The translations under genes were made by a program, and so were the position numbers. Source: Methylomonas fluvii (GTDB lineage Bacteria > Pseudomonadota > Gammaproteobacteria > Methylococcales > Methylomonadaceae). Taken from it: DNA of 64,000 bases. The notes under the pieces were generated by a model that saw only the letters and a list, made by a program, of their open reading frames with translations, was not told the origin of the DNA and made no database searches. How positions within the stretch are numbered: position 1 is the first letter of the stretch; the number at the start of each line of letters is the position of its first letter. This document shows, piece after piece, positions 8,787 through 16,916 of this stretch. The DNA lies in assembly GCF_014850975.1 (NCBI RefSeq), contig NZ_JACXST010000002.1, positions 744,001-808,000 of the forward strand. Reading direction: 5' to 3'.

Positions 8787-10037
8787 ATGAGTAATTCCGA
8801 TAGACGACAATTTATGAAAAAGACCACGGCCTTAGTCGCCGTATCGCTGGCACTGGGTTTACCCATCGGCATCAATAGTGCCGTGGCGGCAGACTTCCCT
8901 ACTGCCACGGTCAATACCACCGGTCTGGCAGTCGACGACACCACGGTTAAGGTGGGAATTTTGCATTCCGCCACTGGCACCATGGCCATCAGTGAAACCG
9001 GCTCCATTCAGGCGGAAAAGCTGGCGATTGCCCAAATCAATGAGATGGGCGGCGTTTTGGGCAGAAAAATCGAGGTCATCCAGGAAGACGGCGCCAGCGA
9101 CTGGCCCACCTTCGCGGAAAAATCCAAAAAGCTGCTGGAAAACGACAAAGTAGCCACCGTATTCGGCTGCTGGACCTCGGCGTCAAGGAAGGCGGCGTTA
9201 CCGGTGTTTGAAAAAGATAACGGTCTGCTGTTCTACCCTACTTTCTATGAAGGCTTGGAGCAATCCAAAAACGTGTTTTACACCGGCCAGGAAGCCACCC
9301 AACAAATTCTCGCGGGTTTGGATTGGATCGCCAAAGAGAAAAAAGCCAAAACCTTTTATCTGATTGGTTCGGATTACATCTGGCCGCGGACTTCCATGAA
9401 AATTGCCCGGAAACACATCGAGCAACATTTGGGCGGCACCGTGGTGGGTGAGGAATACATCGCCTTGGGCGACACTCAATTCGGTTCGGTAATCAACAAA
9501 ATCAAACTGAAAAAACCGGATGTAATTTACGCAGCGGTGGTAGGCGGCAGTAACGTGGCTTGGTTCAAGCAATTGAACGCTGCTGGTCTGAACGCCAAAA
9601 AGCAAAACATGCTGACCATCTCCGTGACCGAGGACGAAGTCCTAGGTATCGGCGGTGAGAACTTGGAAGGCTTTTATTCAGCGATGAAATACTTCCAATC
9701 CCTGAAAAATCCTAACAACGAAAAGTTTGTAGCTGACTTCAAGAAAGCTTATGGCGACAACGCCGTCATTGGTGATGTCACCCAAGCGGCTTACCTGGGA
9801 CCTTGGCTATGGAAGGCTGCGGTAGAGCGCGCCGGCAGCTTTGATGTTGATAAAGCGGTCGTAGCATTACCCGGTTATGAATTAACCACAGCACCGGAAG
9901 GTTACGTCAAAGTCGATCCTAACCACCATTTGCACAGCAAGCTGCGGATCGGTCAATGGCGTAAAGACGGTCAAGCCGATGTGGTTTACGAATCCGACTT
10001 GATCGCTCCCGATCCATTCCCTAAAGGTTACCAATAA
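8787..10037 (+). CDS. Amide/urea ABC transporter substrate-binding protein (UrtA/FmdD type)
   Basis: Periplasmic binding protein of the Urt/HAAT family, 416 residues. It starts SDRRQFMKK, a twin-arginine-like motif, followed by a hydrophobic signal sequence ending near AVAA, so export may go through Tat. Family signatures include VKVGILHSATGTMAISE and the FGCWTSASRKAALPVFE segment characteristic of UrtA/AmiC-like amide and urea receptors. A second, canonical urtA lies at 15407. Because this copy follows formamidase genes, the better guess is a short-chain amide receptor like FmdD of Methylophilus. Substrate is inferred. A strong hairpin follows the gene, which may raise the yield of receptor relative to membrane subunits. 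Confidence 0.9.
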   Translation: MSNSDRRQFMKKTTALVAVSLALGLPIGINSAVAADFPTATVNTTGLAVDDTTVKVGILHSATGTMAISETGSIQAEKLAIAQINEMGGVLGRKIEVIQEDGASDWPTFAEKSKKLLENDKVATVFGCWTSASRKAALPVFEKDNGLLFYPTFYEGLEQSKNVFYTGQEATQQILAGLDWIAKEKKAKTFYLIGSDYIWPRTSMKIARKHIEQHLGGTVVGEEYIALGDTQFGSVINKIKLKKPDVIYAAVVGGSNVAWFKQLNAAGLNAKKQNMLTISVTEDEVLGIGGENLEGFYSAMKYFQSLKNPNNEKFVADFKKAYGDNAVIGDVTQAAYLGPWLWKAAVERAGSFDVDKAVVALPGYELTTAPEGYVKVDPNHHLHSKLRIGQWRKDGQADVVYESDLIAPDPFPKGYQ

Positions 10038-10053
10038 GCGCTAGTCAGCAAAA

Positions 10054-10079
10054 CCGTGGCAACTCTGCCGTTGCCACGG
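10054..10079 (+). promoter_or_regulatory. Intercistronic hairpin after the binding-protein gene
   Basis: A perfect 10-bp stem, CCGTGGCAAC (10054-10063) and GTTGCCACGG (10070-10079), with a 6-base loop and no T run. Such stem-loops after binding-protein genes often protect the upstream mRNA from 3' decay; partial termination is the alternative. Confidence 0.6.
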
Positions 10080-10128
10080 TGTTTCAAATGAGTGTGTGTT
10101 TAATGAAAGTAAGTTAGCCGGAGGCCTT

Positions 10129-11046
10129 ATGTTTGGATATTCGATGGAGGAAGTGGGCAACATCGTGGTGATGCAAGGCTTTTCTGGATTAAGCCTGTTT
10201 AGCGTCTTGCTGTTAATGGCCTTGGGCCTGGCCATTATTTTCGGGCAGATGGGTGTTATCAATATGGCCCACGGCGAATTCATGGCAGTTGGGGCCTACA
10301 CAACCGTATTCCTGTCAAAAATTGCGGTGTCCTACGACATCGTCAACTCCTATTTTGTATTTGCTATCGTCGCAGCCTTTATCCTCGCCTTTTTTATTGG
10401 TTATTTCATAGAGTTTTTATTGATACGCCATCTCTATAAAAGGCCCTTGGATACGCTGTTGGCGACATGGGGCTTAAGTCTGGTGATGCAACAGATTTTT
10501 CGCTCCACCTTTGGTGCCAAGGAAGTCAGCGCCGAATTGCCGGAATGGCTGTTGGGCTCCTTCAAACCCACCGAGGATATCGACATTCCGATTAACGGCG
10601 TGTTCGTCATGGGCCTGGCCTTGATCGTCACCGTCGGCGTCTACCTGTTTATGTACCGCTCACGCTGGGGTCTGCGCGTCCGGGCCACCATGCAAAACCG
10701 GGTAATGGCCGGTGCGGTGGGCATCAACACCAAAAAAGTGGATAGGCTGACTTTTGCTTTGGGTTGCGGCATTGCCGGCGTGGCAGGCGCAGCATTTACC
10801 ACCATCGCTTCGACCGGACCGACAACCGGCTCTTTATACATCGTCGACAGTTTCATGGTGGTGGTTTTCGGCGGCGCAGCCAGCCTGATGGGCACCATCG
10901 CTTCTGCGTTTGGCATCGCTCAGGCGCAATCGATCCTGCAATTTTTCATGACCAGCTCGATGGGCAAAGTGGCGACCTTGATGACCATCGTCATCATCTT
11001 GATGATGCGTCCGGAAGGCTTGTTTGCATCCAAAGTACGTAAATAG
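10129..11046 (+). CDS. urtB: Branched-chain/urea-type ABC permease (UrtB-like), first set
   Basis: Integral membrane permease of the LivH/UrtB family, about 305 residues with eight or so membrane segments. Conserved family pieces include FGQMGVINMAHGEFMAVGAYT and the ILAF to RPLDTLLATWGLSL region. Unlike the second UrtB copy at 16854, it has no soluble N-terminal extension, which marks it as a distinct paralogue. The start at 10129 is chosen because CCGGAGG lies eight bases upstream; an in-frame ATG at 10096 lacks such a site. Pairs with the permease at 11058 to form the channel that delivers amide or urea. Confidence 0.9.
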   Translation: MFGYSMEEVGNIVVMQGFSGLSLFSVLLLMALGLAIIFGQMGVINMAHGEFMAVGAYTTVFLSKIAVSYDIVNSYFVFAIVAAFILAFFIGYFIEFLLIRHLYKRPLDTLLATWGLSLVMQQIFRSTFGAKEVSAELPEWLLGSFKPTEDIDIPINGVFVMGLALIVTVGVYLFMYRSRWGLRVRATMQNRVMAGAVGINTKKVDRLTFALGCGIAGVAGAAFTTIASTGPTTGSLYIVDSFMVVVFGGAASLMGTIASAFGIAQAQSILQFFMTSSMGKVATLMTIVIILMMRPEGLFASKVRK

Positions 11047-11057
11047 AGGGAAATATC

Positions 11058-12212
11058 ATGAAGGTACTATCAGAGAAATTATTCGGCGGCAAACAAGGGG
11101 CAATTGGGCTAGCGATATTGTCTCTGTTGCTGTTTGTCGTCTTCCCCTTATGGCTGGATTTGTTCCGACTGGGCTTGATTGGCAAATACGTCACTTACGC
11201 CTTTGTCGCCATCAGCTTGGTTTTACTATGGGGTAACGGCGGCATTTTAAGCCTCGGCCAAGGCATGTTTTTTGGCTTGGGAGGCTATTGCATGGCCATG
11301 TTTTTAAAGCTGGAAGCCTCCGATCCCATCAGCACCAAAATCCAAACTACCCCCGGCATCCCCGACTTCATGGACTGGAATCAGCTCACCGCCCTGCCCT
11401 GGTTCTGGGAACCGTTTAAAAGCCTGACCTTGACGATTTTATTGGTGTTGATCGTGCCGACTCTGCTGGCCTTCATTATCGGTTTTGCGATGTTCAAACG
11501 CCGCGTGGGCGGCGTGTACTTTGCCATCATCACCCAGGCCATCGCCCTGATCTTGAGCATTCTGATCGTCGGCCAGCAAGGTTATACCGGCGGGGTTAAC
11601 GGCATCACCGACCTGAAAACCATGCTGGGATGGGACATCAGAACCGATAGCGCCAAATATATTCTCTATTTTGCCAACGCCGGCCTGTTGATCGCCTGCA
11701 TGCTGTTGGCCCGTTACATTCTCACCTCCAAGTTCGGCATGCTGTTGCTGGCGATGCGTGACAAAGAAGAGCGGGTGCGCTTTTCCGGTTACGACGTCTC
11801 CAATTTCAAAATTTTCATCTTCTGCATTGCCGCGATGATCTCGGCGATTGGTGGCGCCATGTTCACCCTGCAAATCGGCTTTATGTCGCCCAGTTTTGTG
11901 GGCATCGTCCCGTCGATCGAAATGGTGATTTTCGCAGCGGTCGGCGGGCGGATGTCCTTGATCGGTGCAGTGTATGGCACCCTGTTGGTCAACTTCGGTA
12001 AAACCATGTTTTCGGAAACCTACCCGGAATTGTGGCTGTTCTTGATGGGCGGCTTGTTCATCGCCGTGGTAATGTTCTTCCCGGATGGTTTGGCCGGCGT
12101 TTACGAGAAGTATGCAACCAAATTTAACCTGACCGGCAAACTCAGCAAACTGATGATCAAATTCAATAAATCAGCTTCGGTGACCGACGAATTGGTGGGA
12201 GAAAAACCATGA
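11058..12212 (+). CDS. urtC: ABC permease UrtC-like, first set
   Basis: Second membrane subunit of the transporter, 384 residues, LivM/UrtC family. It has about nine membrane segments and the family signatures LSLGQGMFFGLGGYCMAM, FAIITQAIALILSI and the cytoplasmic coupling loop AMRDKEERVRFSGYDV. It starts eleven bases after the preceding permease, with a GAGGGAAAT ribosome site, and its stop overlaps the ATPase gene by four bases, so the genes are co-translated. Only the binding protein and gene context point to amide versus urea. Confidence 0.92.
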   Translation: MKVLSEKLFGGKQGAIGLAILSLLLFVVFPLWLDLFRLGLIGKYVTYAFVAISLVLLWGNGGILSLGQGMFFGLGGYCMAMFLKLEASDPISTKIQTTPGIPDFMDWNQLTALPWFWEPFKSLTLTILLVLIVPTLLAFIIGFAMFKRRVGGVYFAIITQAIALILSILIVGQQGYTGGVNGITDLKTMLGWDIRTDSAKYILYFANAGLLIACMLLARYILTSKFGMLLLAMRDKEERVRFSGYDVSNFKIFIFCIAAMISAIGGAMFTLQIGFMSPSFVGIVPSIEMVIFAAVGGRMSLIGAVYGTLLVNFGKTMFSETYPELWLFLMGGLFIAVVMFFPDGLAGVYEKYATKFNLTGKLSKLMIKFNKSASVTDELVGEKP

Positions 12213-12952
12213 GCTCTACTGACTTCGTCCTCGCCATTGAAGACCTGACGGTTTCCTTCGATGGTTTCAAAGCCGTCGATGCCTTGAATATGTATATCGA
12301 CAACAATGAACTGCGGGTGGTGATCGGCCCCAACGGTGCCGGCAAAACCACCGTGTTGGATCTGATCTGCGGCAAAACCAAATCCACCTCCGGGTCCATC
12401 AAGTTCAAAAACAAGGAACTGACCAAGTTACCGGAGCACGAAATCGTCCGTGCCGGCGTGGGCAGAAAGTTTCAAACCCCGTCCATTTACGAAAACCTGA
12501 CGGTTTATCAAAACCTGGAAGTGTCCTATCCGGTGGGGAGATCGGTGTGGGGCAGTTTGACCTTCAAGCGCACCCCGGAAGTCATCGAACAAGTGCATAA
12601 AATCGCCGCCGAAGTGCTATTGACCGAGCAATTACAAATGGAAGCCGCCCTGCTCAGCCATGGTCAAAAGCAATGGTTGGAAATCGGCATGCTGTTGATG
12701 CAAGACCCGGAATTGCTGATGCTGGACGAACCGGTGGCCGGCATGAGCGCCAAGGAACGCGACCAGACCGCCGATTTGTTAAATCGAATTTGCAAAAACC
12801 GCTCGGTGCTGGTGATTGAACACGATATGGAATTCGTGAAAAAGATCGCCCATAAAGTCACCGTGCTGCATCAAGGCAAAATCTTAGCCGAAGGTCCGAT
12901 GGAGAAAGTACAGGCCGACGAAAAAGTCATAGAGGTCTATTTGGGCCATTAG
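12209..12952 (+). CDS. urtD: ABC transporter ATPase UrtD-like, first set
   Basis: Cytoplasmic ATP-binding subunit of 247 residues. The Walker A is GPNGAGKTT, the signature motif is degenerate (LLSHGQKQWLEIG, the form usual for UrtD/LivG proteins), and Walker B is LLMLDEPVAGM followed by the H-loop histidine in IEHDMEF. It overlaps the permease gene by ATGA. It should form a heterodimer with the ATPase at 12997 and energise the two permeases. Confidence 0.93.
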   Translation: MSSTDFVLAIEDLTVSFDGFKAVDALNMYIDNNELRVVIGPNGAGKTTVLDLICGKTKSTSGSIKFKNKELTKLPEHEIVRAGVGRKFQTPSIYENLTVYQNLEVSYPVGRSVWGSLTFKRTPEVIEQVHKIAAEVLLTEQLQMEAALLSHGQKQWLEIGMLLMQDPELLMLDEPVAGMSAKERDQTADLLNRICKNRSVLVIEHDMEFVKKIAHKVTVLHQGKILAEGPMEKVQADEKVIEVYLGH

Positions 12953-12996
12953 CTCAATCCATTTGCGCAGTGAGCAAAAACAAGAGGAATTAGACA

Positions 12997-13686
12997 ATGT
13001 TTGAAATTTCGGATCTGCAAGTCAGTTACGGGCAAAGCCAAGTGATACATGGCTTAAGCTTTACCGCGGCCAAAAACGAAACCCTGGCCATCATGGGCCG
13101 TAACGGCATGGGTAAAACCACCTTATTTAAATCCTTGATGGGCATACTGCCCAGTAAAGCGGCCAAAGCGACCGTGGATGGCGAAAACCTGAATGGTGTG
13201 GACACTTACCAACGCGTTGCCAAAGGCCTAGCCTACGTCCCGCAGGGCCGGATGATTTTCTCGACGATGACCGTGCAAGAAAATATCGAAACCGGCTTGG
13301 AAAACTCCAAATTTCGGGAGATCCCGGAAGACATCTACGCCCTATTTCCGGTGTTATACGATATGCGCAAACGCAAAGGCGGCAATCTGTCCGGTGGTCA
13401 GCAGCAGCAACTGGCGATTGCCCGGGCACTGGTCACCAATCCCAAAGTATTGTTGCTGGATGAACCCACCGAAGGTATTCAACCCTCCATCATCAAAGAC
13501 ATTGCCAATGTGTTGAATGAAATCCGCAAAATGCGCGAAATCACCATCATCGTCTCCGAGCAAGTGCTGAGCTTTACCATGGAGGTGGCCGACCGTATCA
13601 TCGTTATCGACAAAGGCAACTTTATTCACGAAGACAAACGGGACGACGTCGACGCGGCGAAAATCAAAAGCTATCTCTCAGTTTAA
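12997..13686 (+). CDS. urtE: ABC transporter ATPase UrtE-like, first set
   Basis: Second cytoplasmic ATPase, 229 residues, LivF/UrtE type. Walker A is GRNGMGKTT, the signature motif LSGGQQQQLAIARAL is complete, and Walker B is LLLDEPTEGIQP. The H-loop position reads VSEQVL rather than a histidine, as often in this subfamily. AAGAGGAATT precedes the ATG. It closes the first transporter operon; the 440-base gap that follows contains hairpins and the promoter of the next unit. Confidence 0.93.
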   Translation: MFEISDLQVSYGQSQVIHGLSFTAAKNETLAIMGRNGMGKTTLFKSLMGILPSKAAKATVDGENLNGVDTYQRVAKGLAYVPQGRMIFSTMTVQENIETGLENSKFREIPEDIYALFPVLYDMRKRKGGNLSGGQQQQLAIARALVTNPKVLLLDEPTEGIQPSIIKDIANVLNEIRKMREITIIVSEQVLSFTMEVADRIIVIDKGNFIHEDKRDDVDAAKIKSYLSV

Positions 13687-14126
13687 ACATCAAAGCCAGC
13701 CTCCATCTCCCTTTTCCCCTCGCCTGCCGCTGATAGCTTTGCCAACCCAAAGCTATCAAAACACGCCTCGCTTCTCTTGCTATGGCGTTGAGGTTGAAAC
13801 CACGTGCGCCCCCTCCTCGCCAGCGCACGTACGCCACTAACTAAGCCATTTTTTGCCCTCACTGCAACCGCGCTTGGTTAATTGTGGTATCGCCGATTAC
13901 AGCGCATCGACTTGCGCACCGCCGACACCCCAACATAGCTTATTTATTATCAATAGCTTACCCATCTGAAATCCGTCAGTAACGCCCGTATACGTCAAAT
14001 GACTGATGAGTCATCTGACGGATTGTTGAAAACCGCCACAAATTTAACAATCGTCCTCGCTAGATATTGCCGCATCGCTCGCCAGGGCATGCTTACTGAA
14101 TTTGCTTTTAGACTAGGGGACTTTAC
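13687..14126. promoter_or_regulatory. Intergenic region with hairpins and the second operon promoter
   Basis: No gene is visible. A 10-bp stem lies at 13731-13758 (TGATAGCTTT paired with AAAGCTATCA) and a weaker one at about 13802-13830 (ACGTGCGC with GCGCACGT). These could end the first transporter transcript. The palindrome at 13993 and the promoter-like TTGTTG-17-AACAAT (14023-14051) precede the porin gene. Confidence 0.55.
13993..14020. promoter_or_regulatory. 28-bp palindromic operator upstream of the porin/urt operon
   Basis: Arms CGTCAAATGACT and AGTCATCTGACG flank GATG. It differs from the 6857 site at one base only. The following 30 bases are also conserved between the two promoters, so the whole regulatory module is duplicated. 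Confidence 0.75.
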
Positions 14127-15380
14127 ATGAAAGCTTATATTGAACATCCTGCAAGCTCGCTCAATACGCGACTCTTCCTAACTTCCGCTGTTGCTGCACT
14201 CGCTATCGGCTATGGGGCGGAGAGCCAGGCAGGGGCCACCTTTAAAATCGACGATACCAAATGGGTCAGCGTCGGTGCGGGTTTACGTTCCAGTTTCCGG
14301 GCTCAGGAAGGCAACGCCGGCGCCACCGGCGACAAATGGAACAACTCTTTCAACCTGGACAACATTCGTTTGTATTTGAATGGGCAAATTCATAAATATT
14401 TAAAAATAGAATTCAACACTGAGTGCCCTACCTGCAATAGCGGTGGCCAAATCCACGTATTGGACGCGATCGGAAAATTCGAGATCACCCCTTACGCCAA
14501 TTTGTGGGTAGGTCGTATGTTAGTGCCAGCCGAACGCCGGGAGTTGAACGGTCCGTTTTACAGCGCGGTCTACAACATTTTCTCTGCCGGCACCCCTTTC
14601 CAACCCTCTGATTACAACCTGACCATCCAAAACAACGGCAGCTCCGCCGGCTCCATCGGTCGTGACGACGGTGCGACGTTTTGGGGTGCGGTACTGGACG
14701 GTCGCTTGCAATATTCTGTCGGTTTCTTCCGCGGTCTTAGAGGCGGCGCCAACGTCGACGACAACATTTTGTACGCACAACGCGTCTCCTATAACTTTTG
14801 GGACGTAGAGAAAAACCCTGGCTATTACACCTCTGGTACCTATCACGGCAAAGGCGGCGACATCCTGACCGTCGGTATCGCCAATCAATATCAGGAAGAC
14901 GGTGCAGGCACCACAGCGAGCCCCGCTAACTTCCGTGGCACGACTGCTGACGTATTGATGGAAAAAGTATTGCCCAACGGCGGCGTGGTGACCTTTAACG
15001 GTGAGTACAAAAACTATGGTCTATCTAACGGCTTTGGCCAGGTAGAGCGCGATGCGGCCACCCCTTTTGCTCCGGGCGTTTTTGGCATGTTTGAAGGTAA
15101 TGCCTACGACGTCAGCGGCATGTATCTGTTTCCGCAAAAAGTCGGCATAGGCCAGTTCCAGCCCTACCTGCGTTACGTCAATGTGATGCCGAGCACCAGT
15201 AGCGGTCGCGAAGTCTATGAGGGCGGTGTTAACTACGTCATCGACGGCCACAACGCGAAAATTTTTGCGGCGTACCAATACGGAGACTTGCTGACCAAAG
15301 GTCTAGCCACCAACTTCAAATCGACCGATGCCGGCGAGAACGCCAGCCAAGTCATGGTCGGTTTCCAATGGCAAATCTAA
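14127..15380 (+). CDS. fmdC: FmdC-like outer-membrane porin for amides/urea
   Basis: An outer-membrane beta-barrel of 417 residues with an N-terminal signal peptide (cleavage near ESQAGA). The mature part is rich in alternating polar and hydrophobic residues and glycine/aromatic turns, and ends in QVMVGFQWQI, an aromatic-rich barrel end. It begins FKIDDTKWVSVGAGLRSSF, like the FmdC-type porins described next to amide transport genes in Methylophilus methylotrophus. Its place between two amide/urea ABC transporters and before urtA supports passage of urea or amides across the outer membrane. It is probably the first gene of the urea operon and controlled by the palindrome upstream. Confidence 0.82.
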   Translation: MKAYIEHPASSLNTRLFLTSAVAALAIGYGAESQAGATFKIDDTKWVSVGAGLRSSFRAQEGNAGATGDKWNNSFNLDNIRLYLNGQIHKYLKIEFNTECPTCNSGGQIHVLDAIGKFEITPYANLWVGRMLVPAERRELNGPFYSAVYNIFSAGTPFQPSDYNLTIQNNGSSAGSIGRDDGATFWGAVLDGRLQYSVGFFRGLRGGANVDDNILYAQRVSYNFWDVEKNPGYYTSGTYHGKGGDILTVGIANQYQEDGAGTTASPANFRGTTADVLMEKVLPNGGVVTFNGEYKNYGLSNGFGQVERDAATPFAPGVFGMFEGNAYDVSGMYLFPQKVGIGQFQPYLRYVNVMPSTSSGREVYEGGVNYVIDGHNAKIFAAYQYGDLLTKGLATNFKSTDAGENASQVMVGFQWQI

Positions 15381-15406
15381 AATACTAATAACAGAGGACG
15401 ATCAAG

Positions 15407-16705
15407 ATGAAATTACTGCGTAACACATTCCGCAAACTGGCACTGGGGGCGGCGCTGTCTTCGCTGTTGCTCGGTGGTCAGGCAGCCAACGCCGAAGACA
15501 CCATCAAAGTCGGCGTGCTGCACTCCCTGTCCGGCACCATGGCGATCAGCGAAACCACGCTAAAAGACACCATGCTGATGCTGATCGACGAGCAAAACAA
15601 AAAAGGCGGCTTGCTGGGCAAGAAGCTGGAAGCGGTGGTCGTCGACCCGGCTTCCAACTGGCCGCTGTTTGCGGAAAAAGCTCGCGAGCTGATCACCAAA
15701 GACAAAGTGGCGTCCATCTTCGGCTGCTGGACTTCGGTTTCCCGGAAATCGGTATTGCCGGTTATCGAGGAGCTGAACAGCATCCTGTTCTACCCGGTGC
15801 AATACGAAGGTGAAGAGTCGTCTAAAAACGTGTTCTACACCGGCGCGGCGCCAAATCAGCAAGCGATTCCAGCGGTCGATTACCTGATGAACGACCTGAA
15901 AGTGCAACGCTGGGTGTTGGCCGGTACCGACTACGTCTATCCGCGCACCACCAACAAAATCCTGGAAGCGTATCTGAAATCCAAAGGGGTTAAACCGGCG
16001 GACATCATGATCAACTACACCCCATTCGGTCATTCTGACTGGCAAAGCATCGTCGCCGACATTAAAAAATTCGGCTCTACCGGCAAGAAAACCGCAGTGG
16101 TTTCCACCATCAACGGCGACGCCAACATCCCCTTCTATAAAGAATTGGGCAACCAAGGCATCTCCGCGGAAAAAATTCCGGTTATCGCTTTCTCAGTGGG
16201 TGAAGAAGAACTCTCCGGTATGGACACCAAACCACTGGTGGGTCACTTGGCGGCCTGGAACTACTTCATGAGCGTGGATACCACCAAAAACGCGGCCTTT
16301 ATTCAACAATGGAAGGACTACATCAAAAACCCGAAACGCGTCACCAACGACCCGATGGAAGCGCATTACATCGGTTTCAACATGTGGGTGAAAGCGGTCG
16401 AGAAAGCCGGCACCACCGACCCTGATGCGGTACAAAAAGCCATCATCGGCGTCGAGTACCCCAACCTGACCGGCGGTATGTCAAAAATGCTGCCTAACCA
16501 CCACATCAGCAAACCGGTGTTGATTGGCGAAATTCAAGACGACGGTCAGTTCGTCACCGTCTGGCAGACCAACAAACTGGTCGATGGCGACGCTTGGTCT
16601 GACTTCCTGCCTGACAGCAAACCGATCATTGCCGACTGGACCGCACCGATCAGTTGCGGCAACTACAACACTAAAACCAAAAAGTGTTCAGGACAGAACT
16701 ATTAA
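15407..16705 (+). CDS. urtA: Urea ABC transporter substrate-binding protein UrtA
   Basis: Periplasmic urea receptor of 432 residues with a Sec-type signal peptide (cleavage near ANAED). Diagnostic segments are IKVGVLHSLSGTMAISE, FGCWTSVSRKSVLPVIEE and LFYPVQYEGEESSKN, the last being typical of true UrtA proteins. A C-terminal Cys pair (SCGNYNTKTKKCSG) may form a disulfide. It lies 26 bases after the porin gene and heads a complete urtABCDE set. Compared with the paralogue at 8787 it uses Sec rather than a Tat-like signal, which suggests that the two receptors are not a recent duplication. Confidence 0.95.
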   Translation: MKLLRNTFRKLALGAALSSLLLGGQAANAEDTIKVGVLHSLSGTMAISETTLKDTMLMLIDEQNKKGGLLGKKLEAVVVDPASNWPLFAEKARELITKDKVASIFGCWTSVSRKSVLPVIEELNSILFYPVQYEGEESSKNVFYTGAAPNQQAIPAVDYLMNDLKVQRWVLAGTDYVYPRTTNKILEAYLKSKGVKPADIMINYTPFGHSDWQSIVADIKKFGSTGKKTAVVSTINGDANIPFYKELGNQGISAEKIPVIAFSVGEEELSGMDTKPLVGHLAAWNYFMSVDTTKNAAFIQQWKDYIKNPKRVTNDPMEAHYIGFNMWVKAVEKAGTTDPDAVQKAIIGVEYPNLTGGMSKMLPNHHISKPVLIGEIQDDGQFVTVWQTNKLVDGDAWSDFLPDSKPIIADWTAPISCGNYNTKTKKCSGQNY

Positions 16706-16796
16706 CAGCGGATGTTACCCGCGAGGCTCTCGGCAGGATGCCGCGGGTCTCGCACCCCAAAAGAGGACAGACGATGCACACACTCCGTTTTAGAAC

Positions 16797-16916
16797 CCGT
16801 TTAAAAACGCCGCCCGGTTCGCGCCCGGCCAACCGTTCCCCAAGGACAACTGCTTGAGCATGATGACTACCACTTCTACTCAGGCCGGAATTAGAGCCGG
16901 CGGCGTTTTTAAACGG
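16797..16916 (+). promoter_or_regulatory. 18-bp inverted repeat enclosing the urtB start site
   Basis: CCGTTTAAAAACGCCGCC at 16797-16814 is the exact reverse complement of 16899-16916. Shorter pairing (CCCGGCC with GGCCGG) lies inside. The ribosome site AAGGA and the start codon of urtB fall in the loop, so folding of the mRNA could control translation. Confidence 0.6.

Noticed and set aside
14095..14126. Sigma-54 promoter upstream of the porin gene
   Set aside because: GGGCATGCTTACTGAATTTGC looks similar to the -24/-12 consensus, but the GG to GC spacing is wrong.
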